Positions 34,113 to 42,517 of a DNA stretch of 64,000 bases are shown here, piece after piece. The notes under the pieces are model-generated. The model was not told where the DNA came from. It did not search any database and was given only the letters and a program-made list of their open reading frames with translations. This stretch comes from Streptomyces tanashiensis (lineage in GTDB: Bacteria; Actinomycetota; Actinomycetes; Streptomycetales; Streptomycetaceae), in assembly GCF_014648895.1 (NCBI RefSeq), contig NZ_BMRZ01000020.1, forward strand, positions 1-64,000, given 5' to 3'. Every line of letters begins with the position of its first letter. The first letter of the stretch is position 1. The position numbers were made by a program, and so were the translations under genes.

Positions 34113-34627
34113 CCGAGGTCGAGCCGCCAGTCGTTGCAGCGCATCGGGCGCCCCGGCGGGTACTCGAAGTCCCGCTCGCCGAGCAGCTCGAAGCCTGCCT
34201 TGCGGCACACCGCGTTCGACGCGGTGTTGTCCGCGGACGGGAACGCGTGCAGATGGCGGTGCAGCCCCGCCGCCCGGGCCTCGGCGACCACCGCGCGCGT
34301 GGCGGAGGTCGCCAGGCCCCGGCCCTGGAAGCCGGGGAGCACCGCCCACCCCGTCTCGTACACGGGCTCGCCGTCCCAGGTCTGCGACCAGAAGCCGATG
34401 CTGCCCACCACGGCCTCCTCCGGCAGCAGCACGATCCGGAACATGCGCCCCGCGCCCGTGCCGTCGGCGCTCAGCTCCACGTACCTCCGGTGCCGCCGGA
34501 CCAGCTGCTCCTCGGTCTCCGGGCCGCCGAGGTGGCCCATCAGCTCCGGCGCGTTCAGGGCGCGCAGCAGGCCCGCGTCCTCCTCGGACCAGGGTTCGAG
34601 GCGTACCTGTGACGTGTCGTCGGTCAT
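34109..34627 (-). CDS. GNAT-family N-acetyltransferase (RimJ/RimL-like)
   Basis: This 172-residue enzyme resembles RimJ/RimL-type N-terminal acetyltransferases: VRLEPWSEEDAGLLRALNAP at the start, VVGSIGFWSQTWDGEPVYET in the core, and an acetyl-CoA loop GFQGRGLATSATRAVVAEA. FPSADNTASNAVCRKAGFE is the usual final strand-helix motif. The substrate is unknown. The upstream AraC gene ends 14 bases before its start on the same strand, so the two may be co-transcribed. It shares four bases with the convergent acetyltransferase. Confidence 0.84.
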   Translation of the reverse strand: MTDDTSQVRLEPWSEEDAGLLRALNAPELMGHLGGPETEEQLVRRHRRYVELSADGTGAGRMFRIVLLPEEAVVGSIGFWSQTWDGEPVYETGWAVLPGFQGRGLATSATRAVVAEARAAGLHRHLHAFPSADNTASNAVCRKAGFELLGERDFEYPPGRPMRCNDWRLDLG

Positions 34628-34641
34628 CTCCGTACGGTAGG

Positions 34642-35505
34642 TCAGGGCACTGACACCGCGCGGGCGTACGCCGTCGGCGGCACCCCGATCGTCGCCGTGA
34701 AGTCCCGTACGAGATGGGCCTGGTCGCTGTAGCCCAGCTCGGCGGCGAGTTCGGCCCAGTCGGGGACGCCCGCCGCCTCGGCGCGTTCCAGGGCCTCGTG
34801 GATCCGGTAGCGCAGGATCACCCACTTCGGGCCGACCCCCACGTGGCCGGCGAACAGGCGCTGGAGCGAGCGCGCCGACAGGCCGCTCGCGGCGGCCAGC
34901 CGCGACACCTTGCCGACCGTGCGGTCCGAGCGGATCAGGTCCACGAGCTCCATGGCCTGCTCGGCGGCCGGGTCGGGCGCCGGTCCGTGGGCCAGGAGGA
35001 AGGCGTCGAGCGCCGCCACGCGCGCGTGGTCGTCGTCGGGGGAGAGCACGGCGGTCGGGGAGTCGACCCCGTCGCCGTCCGGAAGGACCTCCCCCAGCGG
35101 CACCCGGCGGCCGGTCCAGGCCGACACCGGCCACGCGGGCGCGAAGGGCCGGAAGCCGCCGGGGCGGAACTGCACCCCGCAGACCCGGCCCGTGTCCGTC
35201 AGCTTCTGCGTGAACAGGCCGAGCCCGACGCCCGACACCTCGGCCGACGCGCTCGCCGCCTCCGCCGGGGCGCCCAGCGGCCCGTACCGCTGGAAGACGA
35301 TGTTCACCGACGGGTGAGGGACGAGATGGCTCGCGTACGGCTCCGGCAGCTCCCAGTCGATCAGCCAGTAGTGCTCCAGGTACGGCCGCAGCTCGGCTGC
35401 CGGGGTGTGCCGGCGGAAGCGGACGCGGGAGAGCAGCTCGGCGGGGTCGACGATGCCCCGGGTGTCCCGGCGGGGGCGGGGATCGGAGGCGGGCATGGTC
35501 CGCAT
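34642..35505 (-). CDS. AraC-family transcriptional regulator
   Basis: A DUF6597-type N-terminal effector domain (RFRRHTPAAELRPYLEHYWL, HPSVNIVFQRYGP, VCGVQFRPGGFRPF) precedes an AraC DNA-binding domain with two helix-turn-helix units (KVSRLAAASGLSARSLQRLF and WAELAAELGYSDQAHLVRDF) and the family tail IGVPPTAYAR. The protein is 287 residues from the ATG at 35505; GTG at 35514 and ATG at 35496 are possible. It probably regulates the acetyltransferase just downstream. Confidence 0.83.
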   Translation of the reverse strand: MRTMPASDPRPRRDTRGIVDPAELLSRVRFRRHTPAAELRPYLEHYWLIDWELPEPYASHLVPHPSVNIVFQRYGPLGAPAEAASASAEVSGVGLGLFTQKLTDTGRVCGVQFRPGGFRPFAPAWPVSAWTGRRVPLGEVLPDGDGVDSPTAVLSPDDDHARVAALDAFLLAHGPAPDPAAEQAMELVDLIRSDRTVGKVSRLAAASGLSARSLQRLFAGHVGVGPKWVILRYRIHEALERAEAAGVPDWAELAAELGYSDQAHLVRDFTATIGVPPTAYARAVSVP

Positions 35506-35542
35506 GCTAGACACCCCCGGGAGGGTCCGGAAGGCGACGCGG

Positions 35543-35791
35543 TCAGCGGAGACGGCCCGCCGGTCCGAGGGTGAGCCGGGAGACGACCTGGCCGAAGGCG
35601 TGCTCCTCCGCGGGCGTCAGGGCCACCGACTCCTGCGGGTGCCAGACCCGGTCCAGCGGCGTGCCGGCCGCCTGGCGGCGCGTGCGGGCGCGGGCGCGCA
35701 GGCTCAGCGTCAGCCACGCCACCGTCGAGACGGCGAGCAGGCCGAAGAGCGTGATCACACGGGGGTCCGAGAACTGGCCGGGCAAGGGCAT
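35543..35791 (-). CDS. Small single-span membrane protein, unknown
   Basis: This 82-residue protein has one N-terminal membrane helix (VITLFGLLAVSTVAWLTLSL) followed by a basic segment (RARARTRRQA) and a cytoplasmic tail with WHPQESVALTPAEEHAFGQV. I do not recognise a family. It has Streptomyces-like codon use and ends 38 bases before the AraC gene. It may be a small accessory membrane protein. Confidence 0.6.
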   Translation of the reverse strand: MPLPGQFSDPRVITLFGLLAVSTVAWLTLSLRARARTRRQAAGTPLDRVWHPQESVALTPAEEHAFGQVVSRLTLGPAGRLR

Positions 35792-36048
35792 GGCTCACTC
35801 CAGGGCGCGAGGGCCGCCCGTGTCCGGCGCGCCCCGGCAGGTGGCGCGCGCGTGCACGACGGCACTGACGATTCCTACTGTTTCCTCCCGACCTGTTCAG
35901 TTAACACCATCCTGGGGGACTTTCGGCAGGGGGCCCGGGACCAAGGTCCCGCCCCGGCCGCCACCCGCGGAAGGCCCTCTTGTGCGGGCCGGGGAACCCC
36001 TCCAAGGTGACGGACGAGGGAGATTCCGGCCGGGGAGGGAGCAGCCGC

Positions 36049-36885
36049 ATGTCCGGAGCACAGGCATGGCGATTCACGGACGACAGAGGTGCGGAGCCGG
36101 CGGCGGAGGGCGTGCCGCTGCGGGTGGTCGCGTACGTGCGGGCGGGCGCGGCGCTGCTCGACCTGGGGGTGACGCCGGTCGCCGTCTACGGCTCCGGGCA
36201 TGACGGAGCGGAGCTCGACCCGGCCAAGGCGGGCGGCCTGCGGGCGGCCGGGGTGCCGTACCTCGGACCGGGCCGGGCCCTGGACGAGGAGGCGCTGCGG
36301 GAGCGGCGCCCGGACGTGATCGTCGACGTGACCTACGACGGCAAGAGCCCGTACGCGCTCGACGAGGCGGTCGCCGAGCGGCTCGGGGTCCCGCTCGCCG
36401 CGCTCTCCGTCGGCAACGAACTCACCCTGCCGGCGATCCTCGACCGCTTCGCCGCGCTGGCCGCGAGCCTCGGCGCCGAGCCGGTGCGGGCCGCCTCCGA
36501 CGCGGAGCTGGCCGCCGCCGAGGACGGCCTCCGGGACATCGCCGCCCGGTCCGCGCTCGCCGTGCTCGCGCTCTCCGGGGCGGGCCCCGAGCAGGTGCAC
36601 CTGGCCCGTCCGCAGGCCTGGCCCGAGCTGGCGCACCTCGCCGAGCTGGGCGTCCGGCTGGTCGACCCCGGCCCCGGGCCCGGTGCCAACTGGCTCACCG
36701 GCGACTGGGCCGGGGCCGCCGGGCTCCGTCCCGACCTCGTCCTCTTCGACGACCGGGAGCACGCGACCCCGCCGTACGAGCTCCCCTCGGGGGTCCGCCT
36801 CACCCCCTGGAACCCCGAGACCCCGCCCAGCCCCGCCGCGTACGCCCGCTTCTTCCGCGACCTCGCGGAGGCGCTGGCGGCCTGA
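36049..36885 (+). CDS. Periplasmic-binding-protein-like (TroA/FepB type) protein without signal peptide
   Basis: This 278-residue protein has the class III substrate-binding fold of iron-siderophore receptors: LRVVAYVRAGAALLDLGVTP, ALRERRPDVIVDVTYDGKSP (the typical PD-x-I strand) and a long central helix (ILDRFAALAASLG). Unlike true receptors it has no signal peptide or lipobox and no linked permease or ATPase. It may act in the cytosol or use a non-classical route. ATG at 36049 follows GGGGAGGGA. It ends one base before the convergent MerR gene. Confidence 0.65.
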   Translation: MSGAQAWRFTDDRGAEPAAEGVPLRVVAYVRAGAALLDLGVTPVAVYGSGHDGAELDPAKAGGLRAAGVPYLGPGRALDEEALRERRPDVIVDVTYDGKSPYALDEAVAERLGVPLAALSVGNELTLPAILDRFAALAASLGAEPVRAASDAELAAAEDGLRDIAARSALAVLALSGAGPEQVHLARPQAWPELAHLAELGVRLVDPGPGPGANWLTGDWAGAAGLRPDLVLFDDREHATPPYELPSGVRLTPWNPETPPSPAAYARFFRDLAEALAA

Positions 36886-36886
36886 G

Positions 36887-37297
36887 TCAGGCTGTCGTCA
36901 GCCGGTTGCGGAGGGAGTCGGCGAACTCCTCCGCGCGGGCGAGCTGGGCCCGCAGTTCGGCGACCCGCTCCGCCGCCGCGGCCTCGTAGCGGCGGACGCG
37001 GGCCACCAGCGCGGCCCGCTCGCCCGGTTCGAGTCCGGTGTCCGTGCCCGGGCGGTCGGCGGCCAGCCGGTCCACGGCCGTGAGGAGCTCGCGGGTCTCG
37101 TCGAGCGTGAAGCCGAGCGGCTTCATCCGGCGGACCACCATCAGCCGGGAGACGTCCGCGTCCGTGTAGAGGGGGAAACCGCCCGGCGAGGCCGCGGACG
37201 GTACGACCAGGCCGCTGTCCTCGTACTGCCGGATGGTCCGCAGCGACAGTTCGGTCCGTGCGGCGACCTCGCCGATCTGCATCGGCCGGCCGGCCAT
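36887..37297 (-). CDS. MerR-family transcriptional regulator
   Basis: This 136-residue regulator has the MerR winged helix (MQIGEVAARTELSLRTIRQYEDSGLV) and the second helix segment DVSRLMVVRRMKPLGFTLDE. A coiled-coil dimer helix (ERAALVARVRRYEAAAAERV) follows, without an obvious metal-binding Cys cluster, so it is more like the SoxR/TipAL-type organics-sensing or orphan group. ATG at 37297 has GGAG five bases upstream; ATG at 37282 is possible. It is divergent from the KimA-like gene and may regulate it. Confidence 0.82.
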   Translation of the reverse strand: MAGRPMQIGEVAARTELSLRTIRQYEDSGLVVPSAASPGGFPLYTDADVSRLMVVRRMKPLGFTLDETRELLTAVDRLAADRPGTDTGLEPGERAALVARVRRYEAAAAERVAELRAQLARAEEFADSLRNRLTTA

Positions 37298-37413
37298 TCG
37301 TACTCCGCTCACGCGTCAGGTCCTTCCTCGTCGGGGACTCCCACGGGGCGTACGGGCCCCCACAGGGCGCGGCTTCCGCGCATTACATACCATTCGTCCT
37401 AACTTCAGCACTT

Positions 37414-39369
37414 ATGAGAGCTGGAAGTGCGGCGAAACGCCTGCTCGTAGGTCGTCCGTTGGACAGCGGACGCCTCGGGGAGACCCTGCTGCCCAAGCGG
37501 GTCGCCCTGCCGGTCTTCTGCAGCGACCCGCTCTCCTCGGTCGCCTACGCCACCGAGGAGATCCTGCTCGTCCTCGCCCTCGGCGGCCTCGCCGTGCTCC
37601 ATCTGGCCTGGTACGCGGCGGTCGGCATCGTCGTCCTGCTCCTGGTCGTCGTCGCCTCCTACCGGCAGACCTGCTACGCCTACCCGGGCGGCGGCGGGGC
37701 CTATGTCGTCTCCGTCGAGAACCTCGGGCAGCGGGCGGCGCTCACCGCCGCCTCCGCGCTGCTCATCGACTACGTGATGACCGTCGCCGTCTCCGTCGTC
37801 TCCGGGGTCGCCGCGATCACCTCCGCCGTCCCCTCGCTCGACGGGCACGCCGTGGCCCTGTCGGTGTTCTTCGTCGCGCTCCTCGCCTGGCTGAACCTGC
37901 GCGGGGTGCGCGAGTCGGGGCGCTGGTTCGCCCTCCCCACGTACGCCTTCATCGGCGTCATCTACCTGATGTTCGCCGTCGCCGCCGTCCGGATGGCGAG
38001 CGGCGCGACGATCCGCGCCGAGTCGGCGGGCCTGCCCGTGGAGAAGGTCTCCACGTACTCGGGTCTCGCGCTCGTGCTGCTCGCCCTGCGGGCCTTCGCC
38101 TCCGGCTGCACCGCGCTGACCGGCGTCGAGGCCGTCAGCAACGGCGTGCCGGCGTTCGCGAAGCCGAAGAGCCGCAACGCGGCCATGACGCTCGCGATCA
38201 TGGGCGTGCTCTCCGCGACCATGTTCTTCGGGATCACGGTGCTCGCCATGGTCTACGAGGTCCATGTCGCCGAGGACCCCACGGAGCTCGGGCTCGCCCC
38301 CGGCACCCCGATGTCCACCGCGCTCGCCCAGATCGGCCGGGCCACCTTCGGCGACTGGCACGTCCTCTTCTACGCGCTCCAGGCCGTCACCGCCGGCGTC
38401 CTGGTCCTGGCGGCCAACACCGCCTTCAACGGCTTCCCGATGCTCGCCTCGGTCCTCGGCCGCGACCGCTACGCGCCCCGCCAGCTCTTCCACCGCGGCG
38501 ACCGGCTCGTCTACTCCAACGGCATCGTCCTCCTCGCGCTCGCCGCCATCGCCCTGATCGTGGCCTTCGACGCGCAGCTGACCCGCCTCATCCAGCTGTA
38601 CATCATCGGCGTCTTCGTCTCCTTCACCCTTTCCCAGGCCGGCATGGTCAAGCACTGGAGGCGAGAACTCGCCACCCCGGCGGGGGCCGCCGACCGCCAC
38701 AACATCCGGCGCCGCCTCGCCATCAACGCCTTCGGCGCCTGCCTGACGGCGGTCGTCCTCGTCATCGTCCTCATCACCAAGTTCACCCACGGCGCCTGGC
38801 TGGTCGTCATCGCGATGCCCGTGCTCTACGCCGGGATGAGGGGGGTGCGGCGGCACTACGACACCGTCGCCGCCGAGGTCGCCGTGCGCCCCGGAGAACG
38901 GCCCGGCACCCTCGGCGCCCACCACGTCCTCGTCCTCGTGGCCTCCGTCAACGCGCCGAGCCTCCGCGCGCTGTCGTACGCGAAGACCCTGCGCCCCGAC
39001 TCGCTCACCGCCGTCACGGTCGCCGAGGACCCGGCGGAGGCGGAGGTGCTCCGCGCGACCTGGGAGGCGCACGGCATCGACGTGCCGCTGCGGGTGCTCA
39101 GCTCCCCGTACCGCTCGATCGTCCAGCCGATCCTGCGGCACGTCCGGGACGCGCCCGAGCGGACGGCGGATTCGGTGATCTCGGTGGTCATCCCCGAGTA
39201 CGTGGTGGGGCACTGGTGGGAGCAGCCGCTGCACAACCAGAGCGCGCTGCGGCTCAAGACCCGTCTGCTGTTCATGAAGAACGTCGTGGTCGTCGACGTC
39301 CCCTACCGGCTCGCGTCCGCGCGCGAGCTGGCCGCCGAGCGCGCGAAGGCCGCGGCCGAGCGGTCGTGA
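37414..39369 (+). CDS. APC-superfamily permease, KimA-like potassium importer
   Basis: This 651-residue transporter has about 12 membrane helices (residues ~30-500) and a cytosolic C-terminal domain (HHVLVLVASVNAPSLRALSYA onward) like that of KimA. The segment FCSDPLSSVAYATEEILLVL places Asp38 and Tyr45 seven residues apart, as for the K+-contact Asp36 and Tyr43 of Bacillus KimA. If so, it imports K+ and may be inhibited by c-di-AMP. No c-di-AMP riboswitch was seen upstream. The alternative is an amino acid permease. It is divergent from the MerR gene. Confidence 0.72.
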   Translation: MRAGSAAKRLLVGRPLDSGRLGETLLPKRVALPVFCSDPLSSVAYATEEILLVLALGGLAVLHLAWYAAVGIVVLLLVVVASYRQTCYAYPGGGGAYVVSVENLGQRAALTAASALLIDYVMTVAVSVVSGVAAITSAVPSLDGHAVALSVFFVALLAWLNLRGVRESGRWFALPTYAFIGVIYLMFAVAAVRMASGATIRAESAGLPVEKVSTYSGLALVLLALRAFASGCTALTGVEAVSNGVPAFAKPKSRNAAMTLAIMGVLSATMFFGITVLAMVYEVHVAEDPTELGLAPGTPMSTALAQIGRATFGDWHVLFYALQAVTAGVLVLAANTAFNGFPMLASVLGRDRYAPRQLFHRGDRLVYSNGIVLLALAAIALIVAFDAQLTRLIQLYIIGVFVSFTLSQAGMVKHWRRELATPAGAADRHNIRRRLAINAFGACLTAVVLVIVLITKFTHGAWLVVIAMPVLYAGMRGVRRHYDTVAAEVAVRPGERPGTLGAHHVLVLVASVNAPSLRALSYAKTLRPDSLTAVTVAEDPAEAEVLRATWEAHGIDVPLRVLSSPYRSIVQPILRHVRDAPERTADSVISVVIPEYVVGHWWEQPLHNQSALRLKTRLLFMKNVVVVDVPYRLASARELAAERAKAAAERS

Positions 39370-39449
39370 CCCGCGACGCCCGCCCGCGACGCCCGCCCGC
39401 ATCGGGGGCTCGGGTCAGCGGCTCGGGTCGGGGGCCCGGGGTCAGAGGC

Positions 39450-40052
39450 TCACGGCCACACCAGGCAGTACGGCTGGTGTCCCGCCTCGTGGAGGCGGAC
39501 CGAGAAGTCCTGCCACTCGTGGAGGAGCTGGTAGACGTCGAAGGCGTCGCGCGGGCCGCCCCGGTCCGGGACCGTCGACCAGATGAAGGCCGCGGCGCCG
39601 ACCGACTCCTCGCCGATCCCGCGCAGCGGGTCGACCACGGTCATCGGCAGCTTCACCACCGCGTAGTCGGGGTGCAGCACCACCAGCTCCAGCGGCGGCA
39701 CCTTGTGCAGGGGCATGCCCTGGATGCCGGTCAGGACCATGGCCGCTATCGTCTCGGGCTTGATCTTGGTGAACATGCCGCCCATGCCGAGCTCGTCCCC
39801 GCCGAGCTCCTCCGGGCGCATCGAGATCGGGACCTGGGCCGCCGTCGCGCTGTTGGGCGCACCGAAGTACTTGTACGTCACCCCCAAGCTCCGGCCCCCG
39901 GTCGCAGGGGCTGGTTCCGCAGCGGGCTCCGGCCTCGGCCGGCCCTCCGCGGCGGTCGGTTCCTCCGTCCGACGGCGCCGGTGCCTCCCCCGCCGGGCAG
40001 ACTCCGGACCCAGGTCGTCCGTCCCCTCGCCCGGTCCGCCACCGCGATGCAT
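39450..40052 (-). CDS. Conserved Streptomyces protein, unknown function
   Basis: This 200-residue soluble protein has a disordered first 50 residues (RRGRHRRRRTEEPTAAE) then a compact domain with conserved-looking blocks YFGAPNSATAAQVPISMRPE, FTKIKPETIAAMVLTGIQG and HPDYAVVKLPMTVVDPLRG, ending HQPYCLVWP. I do not recognise a characterised domain. Mixed beta/alpha pattern, no membrane segment. It is divergent from hemL across 270 bases. Confidence 0.6.
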   Translation of the reverse strand: MHRGGGPGEGTDDLGPESARRGRHRRRRTEEPTAAEGRPRPEPAAEPAPATGGRSLGVTYKYFGAPNSATAAQVPISMRPEELGGDELGMGGMFTKIKPETIAAMVLTGIQGMPLHKVPPLELVVLHPDYAVVKLPMTVVDPLRGIGEESVGAAAFIWSTVPDRGGPRDAFDVYQLLHEWQDFSVRLHEAGHQPYCLVWP

Positions 40053-40179
40053 ATCTCCACCCGACTGCTTTTTCTCGGCAACACGACCCCGCCGCGCAAC
40101 CCGATCATCGTGTCAGTGACCTCCCCCGCGTTCGTACGGTGAAACACCTGTCCGCAAGAACGCCGTGGCCTCTGACACC

Positions 40180-40248
40180 ATGGATTCCGTGAGTCATCCC
40201 TATGTCGCCCCAGTTTCGCAGACGCGGAGGGCGAGCGCCCCGGCGTAA
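40180..40248 (+). CDS. Short upstream ORF of hemL resembling the HemL N-terminus
   Basis: A 22-codon frame (ATG at 40180, GTG at 40189 also in frame) encodes a peptide containing HPYVAPVSQTRRASAPA. HemL itself begins with a stretch containing YEAPVSQTLFDRAS. The DNA GCCCCAGTYTCRCAGACGC occurs in both, with 17 of 19 bases identical, about 134 bases apart and in different frames. It could be a translated leader or a relic of a local duplication. No translation evidence is available from sequence alone. Confidence 0.4.
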   Translation: MDSVSHPYVAPVSQTRRASAPA

Positions 40249-40322
40249 CAGACAGGATGCTCACCGCCGTCCCTCCGTTCCCGATGTCGTGCCCGAAGTC
40301 GTTCTCGCAGGTCAGGATCACA

Positions 40323-41630
40323 GTGCCGTATTCATACGAAGCCCCAGTCTCACAGACGCTTTTCGACCGCGCTTCCCTCGTGACGCCCGGCGGCGTGAAC
40401 TCACCGGTGCGTGCCTTCCGGGCCGTGGGCGGAACGCCCCGGTTCATGGTGTCCGGTTCCGGTCCGTACCTCACCGACGCGGACGGTCGTGAGTACGTCG
40501 ACCTGGTCTGCTCGTGGGGACCGATGATTCTCGGCCACGCGCACCCCGAGGTCACCGCCGCCGTGCAGGCCGCCGTGGCCCGCGGCACCTCCTTCGGCAC
40601 GCCCGGCGAGGGCGAGGTCGCGCTCGGCGAGGAGATCGTCGCGCGGATCGAGCCGGTGGAGCAGGTGCGGCTCGTCTCCTCCGGCACCGAGGCCACGATG
40701 TCCGCGATCCGCCTCGCCCGCGGTTTCACCGGGCGCGCGAAGGTCGTCAAGTTCGCGGGCTGCTACCACGGTCACGTGGACGCGCTGCTCGCCGCGGCGG
40801 GCTCCGGCCTGGCCACCTTCGGCCTCCCGGACACGCCCGGCGTGACCGGTGCCCAGGCCGGGGACACGATCGTGCTTCCGTACAACGACCTGGACGCGGT
40901 GCGGGCGGCCTTCGCCGCGCACCCGGGCGAGATCGCCTGTGTGATCACCGAGGCCTCGCCGGGCAACATGGGCGTCGTCCCGCCGGTGGAGGGCTTCAAC
41001 CAGGGCCTGGCGGACCTGTGCCGGGAGAACGGCGCGCTGTACATCTCCGACGAGGTGATGACCGGATTCCGTACGAGCCGCGCCGGCTGGTACGGCGTGG
41101 ACGGTGTGAAGCCCGACCTGATGACCTTCGGCAAGGTCATGGGCGGCGGCTTCCCCGCGGCCGCGTTCGGCGGCCGCGCCGACGTCATGGGGCACCTGGC
41201 GCCGGCCGGGCCGGTCTACCAGGCGGGCACCCTCTCCGGTAACCCGGTCGCCACCGCCGCCGGGCTCGCGCAGCTGCGGCTGCTCGACGAGGCCGCGTAC
41301 GACAAGGTGAACGCGGTCTCGAAGGAGATCCAGGGCCTGGTCACGGGCGCGCTGGCCAAGGAGGGCGTGGCGCACCGGCTGCAGACCGCCTCCAACATGT
41401 TCTCGGTCTTCTTCACCGAGGACGAGGTGCGGAACTACGACGACGCGAAGAAGCAGGAGGCCTTCCGCTTCAACGCCTTCTTCCACTCGATGCTGGCCGA
41501 CGGCGTCTACCTGCCGCCGTCCGCGTTCGAGTCCTGGTTCGTGTCGACCGCGCACGACGAGCGGGCGGTCGAGCGCATCGCCGCCGCCCTGCCGGCCGCG
41601 GCCCGTGCCGCCGCGGAGGCCACGGCATGA
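40323..41630 (+). CDS. hemL: Glutamate-1-semialdehyde 2,1-aminomutase
   Basis: This 435-residue PLP enzyme converts glutamate-1-semialdehyde to 5-aminolevulinate, the step after HemA. The family signatures FDRASLVTPGGVNSPVRAF, VSSGTEATMSAIRLARGFTG, FAGCYHGHVDALL and the PLP-lysine segment LMTFGKVMGGGFPAAAFGG (Lys near 271) are intact. The GTG at 40323 with AGGA upstream is preferred. It is coupled to the next gene by an ATGA overlap and sits far from the other hem genes of the window. Confidence 0.93.
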   Translation: MPYSYEAPVSQTLFDRASLVTPGGVNSPVRAFRAVGGTPRFMVSGSGPYLTDADGREYVDLVCSWGPMILGHAHPEVTAAVQAAVARGTSFGTPGEGEVALGEEIVARIEPVEQVRLVSSGTEATMSAIRLARGFTGRAKVVKFAGCYHGHVDALLAAAGSGLATFGLPDTPGVTGAQAGDTIVLPYNDLDAVRAAFAAHPGEIACVITEASPGNMGVVPPVEGFNQGLADLCRENGALYISDEVMTGFRTSRAGWYGVDGVKPDLMTFGKVMGGGFPAAAFGGRADVMGHLAPAGPVYQAGTLSGNPVATAAGLAQLRLLDEAAYDKVNAVSKEIQGLVTGALAKEGVAHRLQTASNMFSVFFTEDEVRNYDDAKKQEAFRFNAFFHSMLADGVYLPPSAFESWFVSTAHDERAVERIAAALPAAARAAAEATA

Positions 41631-42322
41631 GCGAGCGGAACACGTGGGACGAGGACATCACCGTCGTCCACCTGATGCGCCACGGCGAGGTCCACAACCC
41701 CGACGGCGTGCTGTACGGGCGGCGCCCCGGCTACCACCTCTCCGAGCTCGGCCGCCAGATGGCGGACCGGGTCGCCGAGCACCTGGCCGGCCGGGACATC
41801 ACGCACGTCGTCGCCTCCCCGCTGGAGCGGGCGCAGGAGACGGCGGCGCCGATCGCGAAGACGCACGGTCTGGATCTGGCAAGTGACGAGCGGCTCATCG
41901 AGGCGGCGAACGTCTTCGAGGGCAAGACCTTCGGCGTCGGTGACGGGGCGCTGCGCAAGCCGGCGAACTGGAAGCACCTGACGAACCCGTTCCAGCCGTC
42001 CTGGGGCGAGCCGTACGTCGAGCAGGTCGTGCGGATGATGGGCGCGCTCGACGCGGCGAAGGACGCGGCCCGCGGGCACGAGGCGGTCTGCGTCAGCCAC
42101 CAGCTGCCGATCTGGATCGTCCGCAGCTTCGTCGAGAAGCGGCGGCTCTGGCACGACCCGCGGCGCCGGCAGTGCACGCTGGCCTCGCTGACCTCGTTCA
42201 CGTACCGCGGCGACAAGATCGTCTCGGTCGGGTACAGCGAGCCGGCCCGGGACCTCGTCCCGGCGCACCTCCTCGCGGGCGCGAAGCCGGTGAAGGGCAA
42301 GTCGAAGGCTTTCGGCGCGTAA
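41627..42322 (+). CDS. Histidine phosphatase superfamily protein
   Basis: This 231-residue protein has the phosphoglycerate-mutase-like catalytic motif HLMRHGEVHN (Arg18-His19-Gly20-Glu21) and the second His in VCVSHQLPIWIV. RRPGYHLSELGRQMADRVAE and SPLERAQETA are typical of the family. It is likely a phosphomonoesterase rather than a glycolytic mutase. It is translated from an ATGA overlap with hemL, and a strong terminator closes the pair. Confidence 0.85.
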   Translation: MSERNTWDEDITVVHLMRHGEVHNPDGVLYGRRPGYHLSELGRQMADRVAEHLAGRDITHVVASPLERAQETAAPIAKTHGLDLASDERLIEAANVFEGKTFGVGDGALRKPANWKHLTNPFQPSWGEPYVEQVVRMMGALDAAKDAARGHEAVCVSHQLPIWIVRSFVEKRRLWHDPRRRQCTLASLTSFTYRGDKIVSVGYSEPARDLVPAHLLAGAKPVKGKSKAFGA

Positions 42323-42368
42323 TCCTCACACGCCGACCGCTGGACAGCGGGGCACCCGGGCGACACAG

Positions 42369-42421
42369 TTCAGGGCGATCGGATGATGATGTTCATGTCA
42401 TCCGGTCGCCCTGAAATTTTT
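42369..42421 (+). terminator. Terminator of the hemL operon
   Basis: An 18-bp stem (42369-42386 with 42398-42415, one wobble pair) is followed by ATTTTTTG, an unusually clear factor-independent terminator for this genome. Confidence 0.92.
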
Positions 42422-42517
42422 GTGCGATTTTCCGGAACCTCCGTGTTCCTCCCGGCATCTCACTCATTGTCGGTTTGGATGACGTTCAGGTGATACGTCA
42501 GCGCGAATGGGGATGTC

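Noticed and set aside
33666..34627. Two convergent acetyltransferases as an antitoxin/toxin-like pair
   Set aside because: They only share four stop-codon bases and have typical full-length GNAT folds of different types, with no DNA-binding antitoxin nearby.
39362..39442. GACGCCCGCCCGC and GGCTCGGGTC short repeats after the KimA-like gene
   Set aside because: These are imperfect low-complexity GC repeats in a gap, without consistent unit or structure.
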